From Trichobilharzia regenti (Eukaryota > Platyhelminthes > Trematoda > Strigeidida > Schistosomatidae), in assembly GCA_944472135.2 (NCBI GenBank), contig OX235268.1, positions 8,314,589 through 8,378,588 of the forward strand: 64,000 nt of DNA. The letters run 5' to 3'. Below are positions 12,850 to 25,561 of this stretch, one piece after another. Every line of letters starts with the position of its first letter. Positions within the stretch are counted from its first letter, which is position 1. Both the position numbers and the translations under genes were made by a program. The notes below the pieces were generated by a model that was not told the origin of the DNA, ran no database searches, and saw only the letters and a list, made by a program, of their open reading frames with translations.

Positions 12850-13058
12850 TACGTCTGTGGAACAGCAGTTAGAACGCTCGTCGACCATGCACATGGTCCC
12901 GGATCCGGTCGCCGTCTGACGAATTCCTTTACCAGCCTTAGCCAGAAATAATGCTGGTAAAGACGAAGGGTTGTGTATGAGGCTTAAAATCCCATCTTGA
13001 AAAAATAAACACTGCTACAGAAACTTCAAGCCAGTAGCCTGAAGCCCTGTGTCACACT
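12850..13058 (+). mobile_element. tRNA-derived SINE, second family
   Basis: Head with 'tggaacagcagttagaacgc' as A box and a weak B box (ggatccggtc). The body shares 'gtgtatgaggcttaaaatcc'-type and 'agcctgaagccct' blocks with the copy at 62.0 kb. Confidence 0.6.
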
Positions 13059-13199
13059 GAGAACGTGAAGGAAAAAACACAACCTTGACCCTTTGTTCTA
13101 CAGACAGTGATAACTCGGCCCTAGATTTAAGCGATATAACCGTTACAATTGAACATGAATGACGGATGTGTTTCTGAATATAATCTTAAAACATCGATA

Positions 13200-13860
13200 G
13201 CCTCGAAATACTTCGATCAGCCAAAGATGCTCAAGTCGTAACTAACTAAAATGTCCTCAAGACCACCATGAACAATAGGTGGGTACATAAGCCGAGTATA
13301 TAGGAAACCTTTAGGTAACAGGTATTAACAGACTATTGTTTAGGTGCATGGAGGAAACAAATTATATTAAAAAAACAATATCTCCACCTTTCAATAGATT
13401 TTTGGATATGGGCATACTTACCGTTGTCCCATTTTTGCCGTAATTCTTTGCCTTGAAAATAGTATTTAGCTCAGTCAACCGAGAGGTTCTGTAGCAACCT
13501 TAGGAATGCCAAGAATGCGATTCACACTTATCAAGGAGTATAATGGAACTCCTGAGACTGTGTAGAATACAACAACCAGTGGCTTTTGTCAGAGATGCCC
13601 ACTGTCTCAACATTGATTGAATTTCATCAAAGATGTACTAGTGAAATTTACCATAGCTGATATTTGTGATTTAGGAAATCGACTTGTTACAAGTGAGCGC
13701 TCTGATCGACTCAGCGTATGGAAATGATTTCATACTCCTATTTGAAGATGCAGATAAGATACAGTCTTCTGACACTTTGAGCAGAACACTTTGAGTGTTT
13801 TGAAAATGATTTACGACTGTCAAAAGTCGGAAGATGATGCAAGACTGGCCTACACAGACT
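13200..13860 (+). mobile_element. RTE-like reverse transcriptase fragment
   Basis: Plus-strand frames read F-S-S-V-N-R-E-V-L and later S-A-Y-G-N-D-F-I-L-L-F-E-D-A, a mutated Y-A-D-D catalytic box of an RTE-clade RT. Many stops. A second, clearly similar fragment lies at 15.01-15.40 kb. Confidence 0.7.
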
Positions 13861-14029
13861 TCTCACCCAGAGAAAGGAATTGAAGTAGATGATCGTGATG
13901 ACCACTTTAGTTTATTGGAAAGTTACTTTAGCACCAGTGAACCGGCTGACGACGAAATTACTGACCGCAGATGTCTGCATTCTATATCTCTTGCTTAGTG
14001 ATACAAAACTCCAGAAGAATTCCAAAGTC

Positions 14030-14480
14030 TAGATGTCCAATTTGTTTTTAAATCAAAAGACATACTAATTTTGAGCTGTTTCATTATAAATTGACTCTTT
14101 CCAAAACTTAAAATGAATCTTCAGTCAACCGCAATTTGAAGTAGCAGCGCGTCACTTCGCCCAGTAATCTTGATAGCTGTGTTATTCATAGTTTTTAATC
14201 ACCTCACTTATAACTAAACAGATACACTCAATACACTACACATGACAGCTCGTTTAAGGCAACCGCTACTGTGAAAGCACAACATATTTTTAACCATCTT
14301 CTGTAAAAAAGCTTGAAATTTCCTACTAAGAATCTGTCCACTTCTCAGAACGTTTCTTCTCGATAACTGAGTACTGATACATTTCAGTGCATTGCGATGG
14401 AAGATTTTGCTTAGTTCTAATTAGCGACTTAATACCATGGAAACGGTATTTCAAACGAAATCGAACATTAAGGAATTATC
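14030..14480 (+). pseudogene. Relic of a fourth MEG copy: decayed 21-nt micro-exon with flanking introns
   Basis: Sequence here aligns with the intron around the 21-nt exon of the three genes. The matching exon would be 14349-14369 after acceptor ctcag, reading K-T-F-L-L-D-N in the family frame. The donor base is lost: after the exon comes agtact where the others have gtgagt. No terminal exon follows, because RTE fragments occupy the next 900 bp. Together with the 3' module at 15420-15800 this is best read as the remains of a fourth gene copy. Confidence 0.6.
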
Positions 14481-14539
14481 ACTTACTGAAATGAATAGCG
14501 GATTTATGTTCTGACTGATCCCACTAAGAAAATTCTGCC

Positions 14540-15400
14540 TCAAGTCACTCCTCAGAAAATACAACAGAAGCGAATTAGCTGGCCTTGAGTTTGACCTGAT
14601 TCCCGCACCATCTAACACCAACCTTCTTAAGATGTAGATATAACTACCTCACATGTAACTCTGGCTCCAGTAATTGTCTCCAACCTGAAACGAAGTAAAG
14701 TAGTAGGACTTGACCAAATGAATTCAGAACTGGTGAAATACGCTAATGTCTCACTTTTGTTTTAGTGAAGTAAAGTTTTTTATAATGTTTAGAAACTACA
14801 GATGGTTCTGTTTGAAAGGTGCAGATCATCAAATCGCTACAAGTTTACAAGAAGGGAGTCAAGTTGTCGTTTAGTAATCATACAGGCATGAGGTTTACTA
14901 GTGAAATATCTGAATTTCGAGGTTCAGGATTTATGTGTAGATTAAGCTGTGCTTGTGAGGAAGAAACTCAAGGAAAACAGGCAGGCTTACGGTGAAGATG
15001 AGGCTGTGTTGGTCATGTCTCCAAACTTCAATAGATTTTTGGATATGGGTATACTTACCAGATCATAATTGCCGTATTTTATTTGCCTTAAGAATAGTAT
15101 TTGGCTCAGTCTACCAAGAGGTCCTGCAAAACCTTTTGGCCGTGAATGAAGTGCCAAGAGTGTAATTCGCACTCATCGAGGAATTTAATGCAACTTCTGA
15201 AGTTGTGAAAAAATTGACACCCAGTGGTGTCCATTAGGAAAGAACACTGTCCCCATATTAGTTCAGTTTCACCAAAGATTTACCAATGGAAGTTACCTCT
15301 AGATGACTTTAGTGATTTAAGAAATTGACTTGTTAGCAGAGAACAGTCCCATTGACTCAGAATATGCTAATGATTTCCTTAGACTGTTAAAAGAAAATGG
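14540..15400 (+). mobile_element. RTE-like reverse transcriptase fragments
   Basis: About 14650-14750 reads V-S-N-L-K-R-S-K-V-V-G-L-D-Q-M-N, the start of an RTE RT domain (K-A-x-G-x-D motif). About 15010-15400 repeats the RT stretch seen at 13.4-13.7 kb. These pieces interrupt the relic of the fourth MEG copy. Confidence 0.65.
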
Positions 15401-15419
15401 CTTTTATAAAAAATAATTT

Positions 15420-15800
15420 AGAATTGACGTTTTTGTTGACATGGAGTGAATATTTGAAAAATAAGCACTTTTAGAAGATGCACAGTATTCTGCAAGAATA
15501 ATATTTACAAATATAGTTTGCGAATCGAAGGTAAACTTCTTCATCACTGATTTCAATTGGTTGATATTCTATTCAGTATTGAAGGTCAGAAGTAGTTCTC
15601 ACAAACATACTCACGCCGTCAAGACTACACATTCTCTTCACTGCTTATTGACGTCACTGGCATAAAACTAATCATCATTATTCTATCCACATTCAGGAGA
15701 AGAGATGAACACATAAATCTGATTTGATGTCACTGCGTTACTTGAGACTTTTATTTTCTGATTACTTATTAAATTCTCGCACACACCAAGTGAAACACAG
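15420..15800 (+). repeat. 3' flanking module of the MEG unit (extra copy)
   Basis: This stretch resembles the regions downstream of the terminal exons at 12.54-12.79, 35.32-35.67 and 48.22-49.90 kb. Shared features are an AATAA-rich start, a run near 'aatatttacaaat', a block near 'aaggtaaacttctt' and a later block with 'catactcacgccg'. Since gene 1 already has its own copy at 12.54 kb, this one belongs to the lost fourth gene. Confidence 0.5.
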
Positions 15801-15959
15801 AGCAGCAGACATTGAGAATCACTAGCGGAGAGTTGTTTTATTGGACAGTGTGAGTCACTATCATTTAGTGGCAGATTTAATACAGCTCTAAGGATCCGTA
15901 AGTCACCAGTGAAATCATAGAGTATTTTCAAAAACAACATTGTATTTCAATTGTCCAGA

Positions 15960-17340
15960 TCATAATATCCTTGCTCTTGATGAACTAAGAATTGACCATA
16001 GAGGTGGGATTCATTCGGAATCACACAGTGGTCTAGTGTCCAAAGGTGGTTGGGCAGGTAATCCAAAGACATTCAGAGGTCACCATTGGTAGGAAAAATC
16101 AGACAAGTATCTAAGCGCATTGAAGAAATGGCTTGTAAGAGCCAAATGATAGGTGGAACAATCCTAAAGAAAAACGGCATTTAAATCGTCCTCTGGGATA
16201 CACGACAGAAACGTCCTAGGTGAAACTTAGGACTACAAGTTAGGTAGCCTGCGTTAAGCTCAATGCCCTTGGAATCCAAAGGCTATATGAAGGAGATGAA
16301 TGTATCAGTGTTCAGTCTTTAAATGAGGTTATAAAAGTCACCTTTTTTCTGGAACGGGGCAAAGAAGTGGGACTTGATGGGATGATTTTAAATAATTCAA
16401 GGAATCCGGTAATCAGCTGTTGTCTAGCCCAAGCAATGTATTAGGTAATGTTAAGAGTTCAGAGGTAGATCCGTTATAGTGGTGTATATCACTGATTATC
16501 TCCATGTATTTGAAGTGAGACCTGTCGTGTGATAAATATAGGGGGGCATGGATGGTCAGTGAAGCATAATTAAGTGTGGCCTAAGCGGCGTTTGAGGGGA
16601 GCGAATCTAGGGAAAACATTCAATCTTCAAGCTACGCAAAAGGATATATTAATCATTTCTTAAACTTTCGACCTACCCCGTTTTACTTACCAGCGTTCAT
16701 ATTTCTTTGCCAAAATGCGGTATTTTATTCTGTTGACAGAAAATGATTGTGAAAATACTTGGCAGTGACGACAGTCTTGTCGAATTACAGTATTCGGATG
16801 ATATTGTCCTTCTAGTTTACGATGCCAATAGAATGCAGTCCTCAGAATAGTTTGAGCAGAAATCAATGAATGTTTGGTATGCACTTCCCTTCCACTAAAT
16901 GTAAGATGATGATTCAGAACTTGATTGCACTGATTTCTAACTTCAAGAAGGAAAATTGAGTTAAATGAGTTTTTCAGGCATTTTACTTGTTTGCGAAGTT
17001 GACCAAATCTCAGCCTGGACACAGAATAATCGTGTGCCATCTGCAAACTTACGTGATACTTGGCTACCGATAACAGGACACGTGGAACTGAGAGACTGTT
17101 TGACATGTGAACCAAACTGTCAACAATGTTATTAATATAAGTAATAATACTATTTTGCATATTTTTGTAAATAGGATCTCCTTCAATAAGAAAACAGACA
17201 CTTCTTAACACTTCCTTCTGTTTTAACGCAGAAATCGAATTACATAAAGGAAAGACTAGATGCTTCTATCGACATTTCTGTGTACTTCTAGTGGCCGATG
17301 AAAATCTTTTAGCTGGCTATGACAGTTACACGAATACCAT
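15960..17340 (+). mobile_element. RTE-like retrotransposon fragment with RT box
   Basis: Reads L-N-E-V-I-K and G-K-E-V-G-L-D-G-M near 16320-16385, then L-Q-Y-S-D-D-I-V-L-L-V-Y-D-A-N near 16785-16830. This matches the YADD box and following D-A-x-x-M-Q of RTE RTs. G-M-H-F-P-S-T-K-C-K-M follows near 16880. It is full of stops. A 174-residue open stretch on the minus strand (16687-17211) is only its antisense. Confidence 0.7.
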
Positions 17341-17344
17341 GGCA

Positions 17345-20300
17345 AACATTCTATTGAAGTGATTCTTAACAGCGAAATATTATACGACTTCTAGGAGTCA
17401 GTGTTCTTCTATGTTTTTCAGTATTCTGCGTTGAAAATGAAAACAATTAGAGTAGAAATTTAAGAAGAATAGCTTCAACATGTACTAAAATTTGTTTCTT
17501 CGTTGAGAGAAATCAATTTCCTGGACATTAGTATACCACCTGTATTTTAATAAATTCAGTTGGCATGATCCATCCTGCTACTTAGGAATATATTCTAATT
17601 ATTGAACATGTTGAAACTCACTTTCATAATGCAAAATATGCGTTCCTTTCGTCTACCGATATGTACTCATTAATGGGGCTAGTTTAATTTATGAATACTG
17701 AAGGGAAACACTTGTTGTGTAGTACTTCTACGTATATCATGCCTTAGGCTTTTCATTGAAATCTCGTCTCATCTGCCTATAATCTGTGAAATAAATATGG
17801 TGTGTATTTTATGATATACTAAATAAAACAGGTAGTCCGATAATCTCGAATCATCTCATGAATACTGACTTGACTATGTGCTCAATTACTTCTTATTATA
17901 CAATTTTATTCTGGACTATAGAATGATTAAGGAAAACGACAGGGTTTATCGAATTTGATAAATAAAGCAGAGCTGATCAGGAAAGTTAATTATAATCATT
18001 CCTTGATAAGAATAGATAATCACTCATTAGGCTCTACACTAAAGGGTAACTTTTGTGTCGCATATGCACATAAGCCAGAGCTGCAGGATGTTTATACGCA
18101 GTACTAAACCAAACAACTTGAAATCTCCTAAAGGAAAACAACACAATAATAGGTAAAAATGGATCCAATTCTAATTTCGGTCATTCTGTTCACTGACTGG
18201 TTGAAACGTTTTGGCCTCTGTTGACTTACAGAAAAAATATAGCCTGATAGTCATTGGAAAAGGTGGATCTATTATCAGTTAACAGAAGTTTTAAATTTCA
18301 AACGAACTTAACAGTCTCACTTATTCAAATATGTATGTATGTTACATGGAAAAGATGAAGGTTGATTTAAAAGCCCTTAAAATTTATGGAAGAATCTGTC
18401 TACGATTGGGTACTGAATGTTTGGAATAAATGACCAGTAAGTTGCTTAATAACACACTGAATTCAACTTATTTAAGAGAAACAACTAAGACACCTAATAA
18501 TAGTATAAACAGAGAGGAGATGTCTACTTCATAACATGCATCAAGAAGAAGCCCAGTGAGAGTATTAACTAAACAGTATGTTTCCCTGAGACATATGCTT
18601 CAGGGGAGATTTTCTAACAATCCAAGCCGTGTCTTTACTTCATGCATGTATCTGCCTTAGTGATATCCTAACAATACCATCAGTATTATGTTACATAATT
18701 AATCTCATATTAGGCGTATTGCATCTCCAGCATTGCTTCAGTTAATGCAGGAAAATGAAACATCTCTGAAGGTGTATTTATAGGATGCTTCTATTTTATA
18801 AACACTTGTGAATTCAACCTGTTTTGTTTATCAGACTTTGGGTGAGGTATTCGATGTCTCTTTCATCCGGGTTTCTTCTTATTTTGTTAGTCAACATGCT
18901 GAATGCACTTTGAGTTACCTTATGTATCATTTCTTATCCTACTGACCTACACACATTCATCCAGCAAATGGCTACTTATAAATTTAGGAATCATGTGTAA
19001 ATACCAGTAAGAACGAGGTTGTTCAGTGAAAATCCCCAGGAGTTTAGACATCTTTCTTCGACTTTGCAGGTGAGCAATTGACACAGACCACATTCAGCAT
19101 TGTTTAATTACTGATTTGTTCAGTGCACGTATTCATTTTTAAGGAGTGTAGAATATGCAAGTAACAGTCTCCTCACAAGTCAGAACAATATTCAGGAATA
19201 TGAGTATTTGCGCAGATTTAATTGTGAGGTAATTCAAAGGATACCAGGATGAACGTTACCAGAAGACTGCAAGATAATGCACAGAGCATGCTGACAACCT
19301 ACACTTATGCCTCTTTTACACAAAAATATTCAAGCTATATCAGAGGATACTAGCATGTTGAAAGTAAAATTACGTAAGTTGAAACGACGATTGGTGTGTC
19401 AGTGATAAATAATGAACAAGTTGCATGGGGATGTGGTGAATGCAACTCACTTTATAGAAACAAAGACATATTCGATGGAAAAGAGTTTATAAATCACAAG
19501 ATTATGTAATGAGATGCACAGTTGAAATAAATGACTGCATACTTTTACTTCATATGAGCAATATTATGAATACTCAAGAGAAGACAAGAAAAACTCAAGT
19601 TGTTTTTATCCTTTTCACAAACTCCTCTGAGTTTTCACCCAGTATTCAACTGGCTAATAACTTAATGACACTGTGTACTTTCAAATCACAACAAAACGTA
19701 TCACTCCTAAACACATTTTAAAGTAACAATTATATTCAGGTTACAGTTCATAGATTTTGTTACATTTCCAAAATATTCAACCTTGAACTTATGCACACAC
19801 ACACACAGACGAGAAAAAGTCAAGCTGCCACAGAAACTATGATGTTTTATGTTTGGACTTTTTAGGTGTTTTTATTAACATCAAGAATACTCATCACATT
19901 ACTGCATATATGAAACTAGCTTCATGTGAAGGAGGTTTTCTTCTTCAATGTCATTAAAACAAATAATATCCTGCTGAGTTTTATGTAATAAGAAGCAGAA
20001 AATTAGTTGCCATTGTACTACAGATGATAAAGCCATCCATGAATGAATATGCGTGAATAGTTGTAGGAGAGAGAACAACTTCAGGATTTCTCATGTAACA
20101 CTAATAGAACAAACGCTAAGTATGTCAAAACATGATTTAATATACACAATCGTTATGCTTCCTTGCAATTTCACTGAAACGTCCACTTCTTGATAAGACT
20201 GTACAAGACTACTTGATGATCAGGGTAGTACTGATGAAATGCATTATGAGAGGAGGCAAATCAGATAACGAAATGTGACAACGTTGTAATTACAGGTGTT

Positions 20301-20470
20301 TAGATTCCTAGCTCAAATCTAGACAGGATAGAACAACAACTTCATTTGCAAACCAGCCTTCTCTTTACACCTTCCGATCAGAACCTGAGCTGAATGAATT
20401 CTTCTCTACCTTAATCACTGCGAGTGGTTTATTAACTACAAGCGTTCACTTTATGCATCGTCTAATGTAT
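17345..20470. other. No supported gene
   Basis: AT-rich with very short frames. I see no RT motifs and no MEG-like exon with AG/GT borders. Confidence 0.45.
19794..19807. repeat. (CA)n simple repeat
   Basis: Short CA run. Confidence 0.7.
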
Positions 20471-20474
20471 TTAT

Positions 20475-20680
20475 TTATTTTTTTTTATTTTTTTTTATTT
20501 TTGATTACAGCTTTATTCCACACCGTATTTTTGGTACAAGTATGGAATTTTCAGCATGGATATCGGTAGCCCAAATTTCGCAGGCCGACCATAGATATCA
20601 GGTGTGCGTCGGCGTGGGCTCGAACCCCGGACCATGTGCATGGTCGGCTAGAGTCCTAACCACTGTGCCACCGACGCACA
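20475..20680 (-). mobile_element. tRNA-derived SINE with LINE-like 3' tail
   Basis: On the minus strand the head (20680-20605) looks like a tRNA: G-T-G-G-C-A-C-A-G-T-G-G-T-T-A-G as A box and GGGTTCGAGCC as B box. A body follows, then a tail with 'gctgaaaattccatacttgt' and 'tggaataaagctg'. It ends in an A-rich run. Confidence 0.75.
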
Positions 20681-20989
20681 GGATGAGGTGATAATGTTAT
20701 GTATGGTCACCAGCTAGCTTGAAAACATTGAACTGTTTTTATTACTGTTCATTCATTCATTCGTCGCGGTCCAAGTGAACATATGCCATAAGGGACAAAT
20801 CTTCATTCAACACGGTTCTTTATCACCAATTTCATCTAGCTGCACAACTGCTGAAAGGCTTTACTCCTCTCTTAAAACGATCCCGTCTTTGTTACCCAAC
20901 GTCTCCCAAACCATAGCCTAATGTTAATTTCTAATTCATGAGCATGATTTTCAGCAACTCTATTATATTTGTTGGTCATTAAAATCTTG

Positions 20990-21400
20990 GCTAGTTCTCT
21001 GTCGAATACTCTTCATGTTTTGTTATTTCCGATCAATAGTGGTAAGTCAGAAATGCTTGTAGTAATGAACGTAGCGATTCTTTGAACCATATTGAAACAC
21101 TGACTTGAAAACTCAGATATTATTACTAGCCGTGAATGGTGTTGAACTCCACATGTATTCCAGAATGATGAAAGCCTATTTCGCTTTCCTGATTCTGCCT
21201 TTACCATGCTGTTCTATACCATCTGTAATTGAAACGGTTACTGAAAGACAAGACACCCTGTAGATTTCTTCCACCGAAGGTAATCGTTGTTTACACTTGG
21301 GCATATTTATCACTAAAAAAGCATTGTCAAGCAAAACGGTCGAATCAAAATAATGCAAACAGAGACGATAATCCTTCAACAAATTCATTAGCTAAGCGGA
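20990..21400 (-). mobile_element. RTE-like C-terminal fragment
   Basis: Minus-strand translation reads G-R-I-R-K-A-K, stop, A-F-I-I-L, then W-S-S-T. This resembles the R-I-x-K-A-R-x-A-F-x-x-L-x-x-I-W-x-S region after the RT in SR2-like elements. Old and degraded. Confidence 0.4.
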
Positions 21401-21799
21401 ACCAGTGACGAGTTTTAACGAGGCGATGGCCCATAACCGCTAACTGCCTTCTAGGCATGCCTACATTGTCTGGATATGAACGTTATGAGTAAAGAAATGA
21501 TTGTTGAATGGCTATGAGGAAATTCTGGATCACAACCGATGGCATCAGTGCGAAATACATTCTTGGCTTTTGTTTCTCTGATGACTTCGAACTGTTTTAC
21601 ATGTTGTTATTAGTCTATGACATCCAAACCTATAAATTTGTCCCCACACTCTTCACACAAATCACGTCAAGAAATCTTCTGAGATTAGAACAATAAAATC
21701 CCTACAAATAAGTCTTGAAAACTGGTATGATATTCTTTGGTGACTTGCTACAGGGACTCATGTCCCTTAAAGGTTTCAGATACGCCTTGCCGACGACAG

Positions 21800-21870
21800 C
21801 CAACTAGCTGAAAGCTCAAGTGCAAGGCTTCCTGCCGATTTCCCTCAACCATCTAACACAATTGAATTAA
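21800..21870 (-). repeat. Dispersed repeat shared with 23.26-23.33 kb
   Basis: Reverse complement contains 'ttagatggttgagggaaatc' followed by 'ggcaggaagcctt'. The same block lies in plus orientation at 23270-23330. This is a common short repeat, with no coding content visible. Confidence 0.4.
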
Positions 21871-22950
21871 TTTTCAAAATATGACAATAACAGTAAACTG
21901 AAATCAGTGAGGTTAAAATCACGCATTTAAAATTTCGTCGAGTTTAGATAAGTCGATGGTGTGCTGATTTTTCTTTTCGTTAACTATTCAAACTCCTGTG
22001 ATTATTCACCTTGTAGAAACCAGAAAGTCAAGAAACTGTAGGATTATTTTATTTCTTTTTTGTTATTTAGTTTATACTTTCAGCTATGCATATTTATTAA
22101 AAGATCAAATCTCTGACCATAATTTTGAGATATTCACCAAAAATTATAGTTTGGTGGACTTGAATTGGAGTGAACTAACCAGGTGAAAATCACAGTTCAT
22201 TCAAACTGCTGTTTAATATCACCAGGTTTGCATTTACTGCGCAGTTTTAATTCATTTGCGTAGATCAGTTATTCCTTATATAAAAATATGAATACTTAAG
22301 ATTCATGCAGTTGTCTAGGATGGAGATGATGGACTTTGAAACAAAGGCACTACTCACTAACCGAGAGCTGAGAGCATTAGACGATCTGCCAAATCCCCAC
22401 TGTGTGTTACTCTCTAATAGCCAATGGCACTCAGATAAGTAAACATAGATTCTAAACTGTCCGTTTAGTAAACCACCTTAAAAAGAAAGTTCGGTGTTGC
22501 ATGCAAGTAAATTCAACTTAGTGAAGGCTATTTTCCAAAGCTACAATAAATGCCAACCTTCAAATGAATTCCCCCTAGGTACCCAGTAAGTCTCCTTTTA
22601 GACCTAAAGGATAATGTTTCCTCACTATTCTAGATAAAACACGCAATGAATCACATATGTATCTCGCTAAACAGGAAAAACTGAGTGTCGAGACGAACAC
22701 ATATTCGCTAGAATGCGATAGTCAGTCCTTCAGAATATTGCATAACATTAGGGATAAAGATAATACCTATCTTTCTGGAGATATAATGAAGGTTCTTTTC
22801 AGAGAATTTGATTTTCCTTTCTAGACTGTCGACAAGAATGCCTCTTTCGAATGTTACATTCATTTATAACAGCTGCTTGTGTGCATAGATGGGATTTGAT
22901 CTCTTAAGTTTTGGTTCTACTAGTTCATCTTTAAGGCTTGAGAGATGGTC

Positions 22951-23150
22951 ATTTTATATTTTTTATATTTTTGATTACAGCTTGATTACACACTGTATTT
23001 TTGGTACAAGTATGGAATTTTCAGCATGGATATCGGTAGGCCAAATTTTGCAGACTGACCATAGATATCAAGTGTGCGTCGGCAGGGGATCGAATCTCGG
23101 GCCATGTGCATGGTTAGCGAGAATCCTAATCACTGTGCCACCGATGCACA
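22951..23150 (-). mobile_element. tRNA-derived SINE (second copy, same family)
   Basis: Nearly the same sequence as at 20.5 kb, with scattered base changes in the A and B boxes. The family is therefore repeated and dispersed. Confidence 0.75.
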
Positions 23151-23261
23151 ATAAGTGAGCTGCTTGAACTTCTCTTCAGGTCCAAGTAGCAGGATATCTC
23201 AATAGTTTTTGTTTGCAATTAAGGGGTGGTCAAACTTTGTCAGCTGACCATTCCTGGTAGT

Positions 23262-23335
23262 ATTTCTCTATTAGATGGTTGGAGACAATCGGCAGGAAGC
23301 CTTGGACCTAGGTTTCGTGCTAGTATTTCCCTATT
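23262..23335 (+). repeat. Dispersed repeat shared with 21.80-21.87 kb
   Basis: Contains 'ttagatggttggagacaatc' and 'ggcaggaagccttggaccta'. It is the plus-oriented copy of the 21.8 kb block. Confidence 0.4.
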
Positions 23336-23429
23336 GCTGATGTGTTCAGTGTCACATCAGCCTCTCTTGTTAGTCGATGGTCCAGGAATGATATTGTCTG
23401 TCCAGATCCTCTTTGAGTAGTGTAGTTGA

Positions 23430-25145
23430 TAACAATTATCCCAAGCACGGTCAACATTATTTAGGTCAAACATATTCTCATGAATGCAAAACGTATCATC
23501 AACATACTTTTTTCAATAGAAAAGAAGTATCAATAGTCTACTTCAACAGACTATTTCTCAGGTGTCAAACTTGACGTGACAGTGACCACACAGCCATGAC
23601 ATCTTGAATATGAACTGGCCGTTGTGAGCACATGTGAGTGGAAGTGCTTTTACTCGAAGGTCAGTAATGCTGACGATTGCATTAAGGCCATCATCTATCT
23701 TCACGACAACTGTCTCTTACAAAATGACTGATGCATTTATGGGCTTACTTTTGTCAGTCAAGATTGCTTTAATAAGCAACGATGTATGGATCTTCAGCTG
23801 TCAAACAGTCATGAAGACACTTGTTATTTTATGCGATAAGTTGTCTTTAAACTGATATGAAATAATCATTGCCATATATTAAATTATGGAAGTAATAATT
23901 AATTCTAGATATCTGCTGACTGTGATATATTGCACACTTCAGTTCTGAAAAAAATAGAAGCGTTTATGCGGTGAATTCAGAAAATGTAGAGATTCCTTTA
24001 CATACGGTTGTTATTTTTATGTTTTTATTTCTTTAAGTGGATATCAAAAACGTAGTGTTTCATTTAGAGGATTATTAGAAGTTTCATCTTAAGAGTGGAT
24101 TATAATTAAACTCATTGAGGAGTTATTTCGAAACCTCAAGAGACCCGGCTTACGCATTATTTGGAAAGAAACCAGGTCATTTCAATGTACATATTGAGGA
24201 TTAGAAACTGGACTGTCAGACTCTTTAATAAATTTGAAAGGATTAATCTTCTGTTCTCTTTAAATGCACATTTTGATTGAGTACTGTGGTGAGCTCATAA
24301 TCATAAGCTGTATCGCCTTTTTGCGCCTTTATTCCTTCCTTCACCCCTGATATTCATGGATTAATTACTCAACTCATATGTATGGGCCATGAATGATATG
24401 CATCAAACGACTTTCTTTCAGTGACAGAATTGTGAATGCTCTCTACAAACAAAACCAATTTCATTCCGAAATAATTTCAATAGGTTATGACTTATAAATT
24501 ACGAACGGCTTCTGGAGCAATGTTATGCCTACAGGTTTGGAGTGGTGCATTTGCAGTTGATTTCAAAATCCATTTCAGTATGTATAACGCGAAGCATATT
24601 TGACTGTTAGAATCTTTACTCATAACGACACTGCCAGCAATTTTCATGAACAAAAGCATTTATTTCCTCTATTGCTTACCTGTGAAATATGAAGTAGACT
24701 AAAGGGAACTTTGAAAACTTCCTAGGTTTATGTATTACCGGTACAAGTAATTATTTCCAAAATGTGATATAACTCCTCCAGACGTATCAGCTATCCATAA
24801 TCTACGAAGCTTCGCTTATTTATTTCACATTTGCATAGTAGGCTTTTCTGTTATTATTTTTGTGCGCTGTGGTTAAAATATTCATTTTTGATCGCTTTTA
24901 TTTCACGCGAGTTGATATTCATACACGCATTTATACCTAGTTACTTCGAGATCCAGTTTCATACATGATTTATCCACGAATAATAGAGAGTAACACCTTG
25001 TCTTTACATGAATCTGCGTTAGAAAACTGAAATGTGCTTTTATCATTTTCTGTAAGTGGCAGTTATCAATCAAACGTTTCGTTGTATATTTTCTCATTTA
25101 TCAAAGGAACTTTTCTGGATTACAACCGACTTGTATTAGGCTGTA
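23430..25145. other. No supported gene
   Basis: AT-rich sequence without recognisable coding or repeat motifs. Confidence 0.45.
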
Positions 25146-25291
25146 TTACGCCTAACTTTCATAGGTGTAAATGATGCCTGTAGATATAATTTTCATGATT
25201 TGAAAGGATTAATTACTGCTTTGAGGCATTCATGTGGAATTACGTTTGTTGTTTGTTAAATGGACTTATATATGTCTGTATAAAACGATGT

Positions 25292-25315
25292 GATATATAT
25301 ATATATACATATATA
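25292..25315. repeat. AT-rich simple repeat
   Basis: An (AT)n run interrupted once by a C. Confidence 0.8.
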
Positions 25316-25561
25316 GTGATATGAGTCATGAGGTTGACATAATAGAGTAGTTAATTTAATTGAACACACGAGGGTACAGTAATAATATTATGTTTCTAAT
25401 TTATATACTGGAAATCAAATGGATTGAAAGGTTGAGACAAGATCTTTGCCAACGATCCAACCGAGAAACAAGCAAACTGGAAATACATTGATTGCACGCT
25501 GAGTAGACTGTTGACGTATATCGCACGCGAGACCCTCCAGTGAAACATGAGTAAGGAACTA

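Noticed and set aside
16687..17211. 174-residue open frame on the minus strand
   Set aside because: It lies antisense to a clear RTE reverse transcriptase fragment (Y-S-D-D box on the plus strand) and has no motif of its own.
20605..20680. tRNA gene on the minus strand
   Set aside because: The A and B boxes are good, but the same head with a body and LINE-like tail is repeated at 22.95 kb, and no proper clover-leaf is clear. It is a SINE head.
22889..23158. 89-residue plus-strand frame
   Set aside because: It runs antisense through a tRNA-derived SINE.
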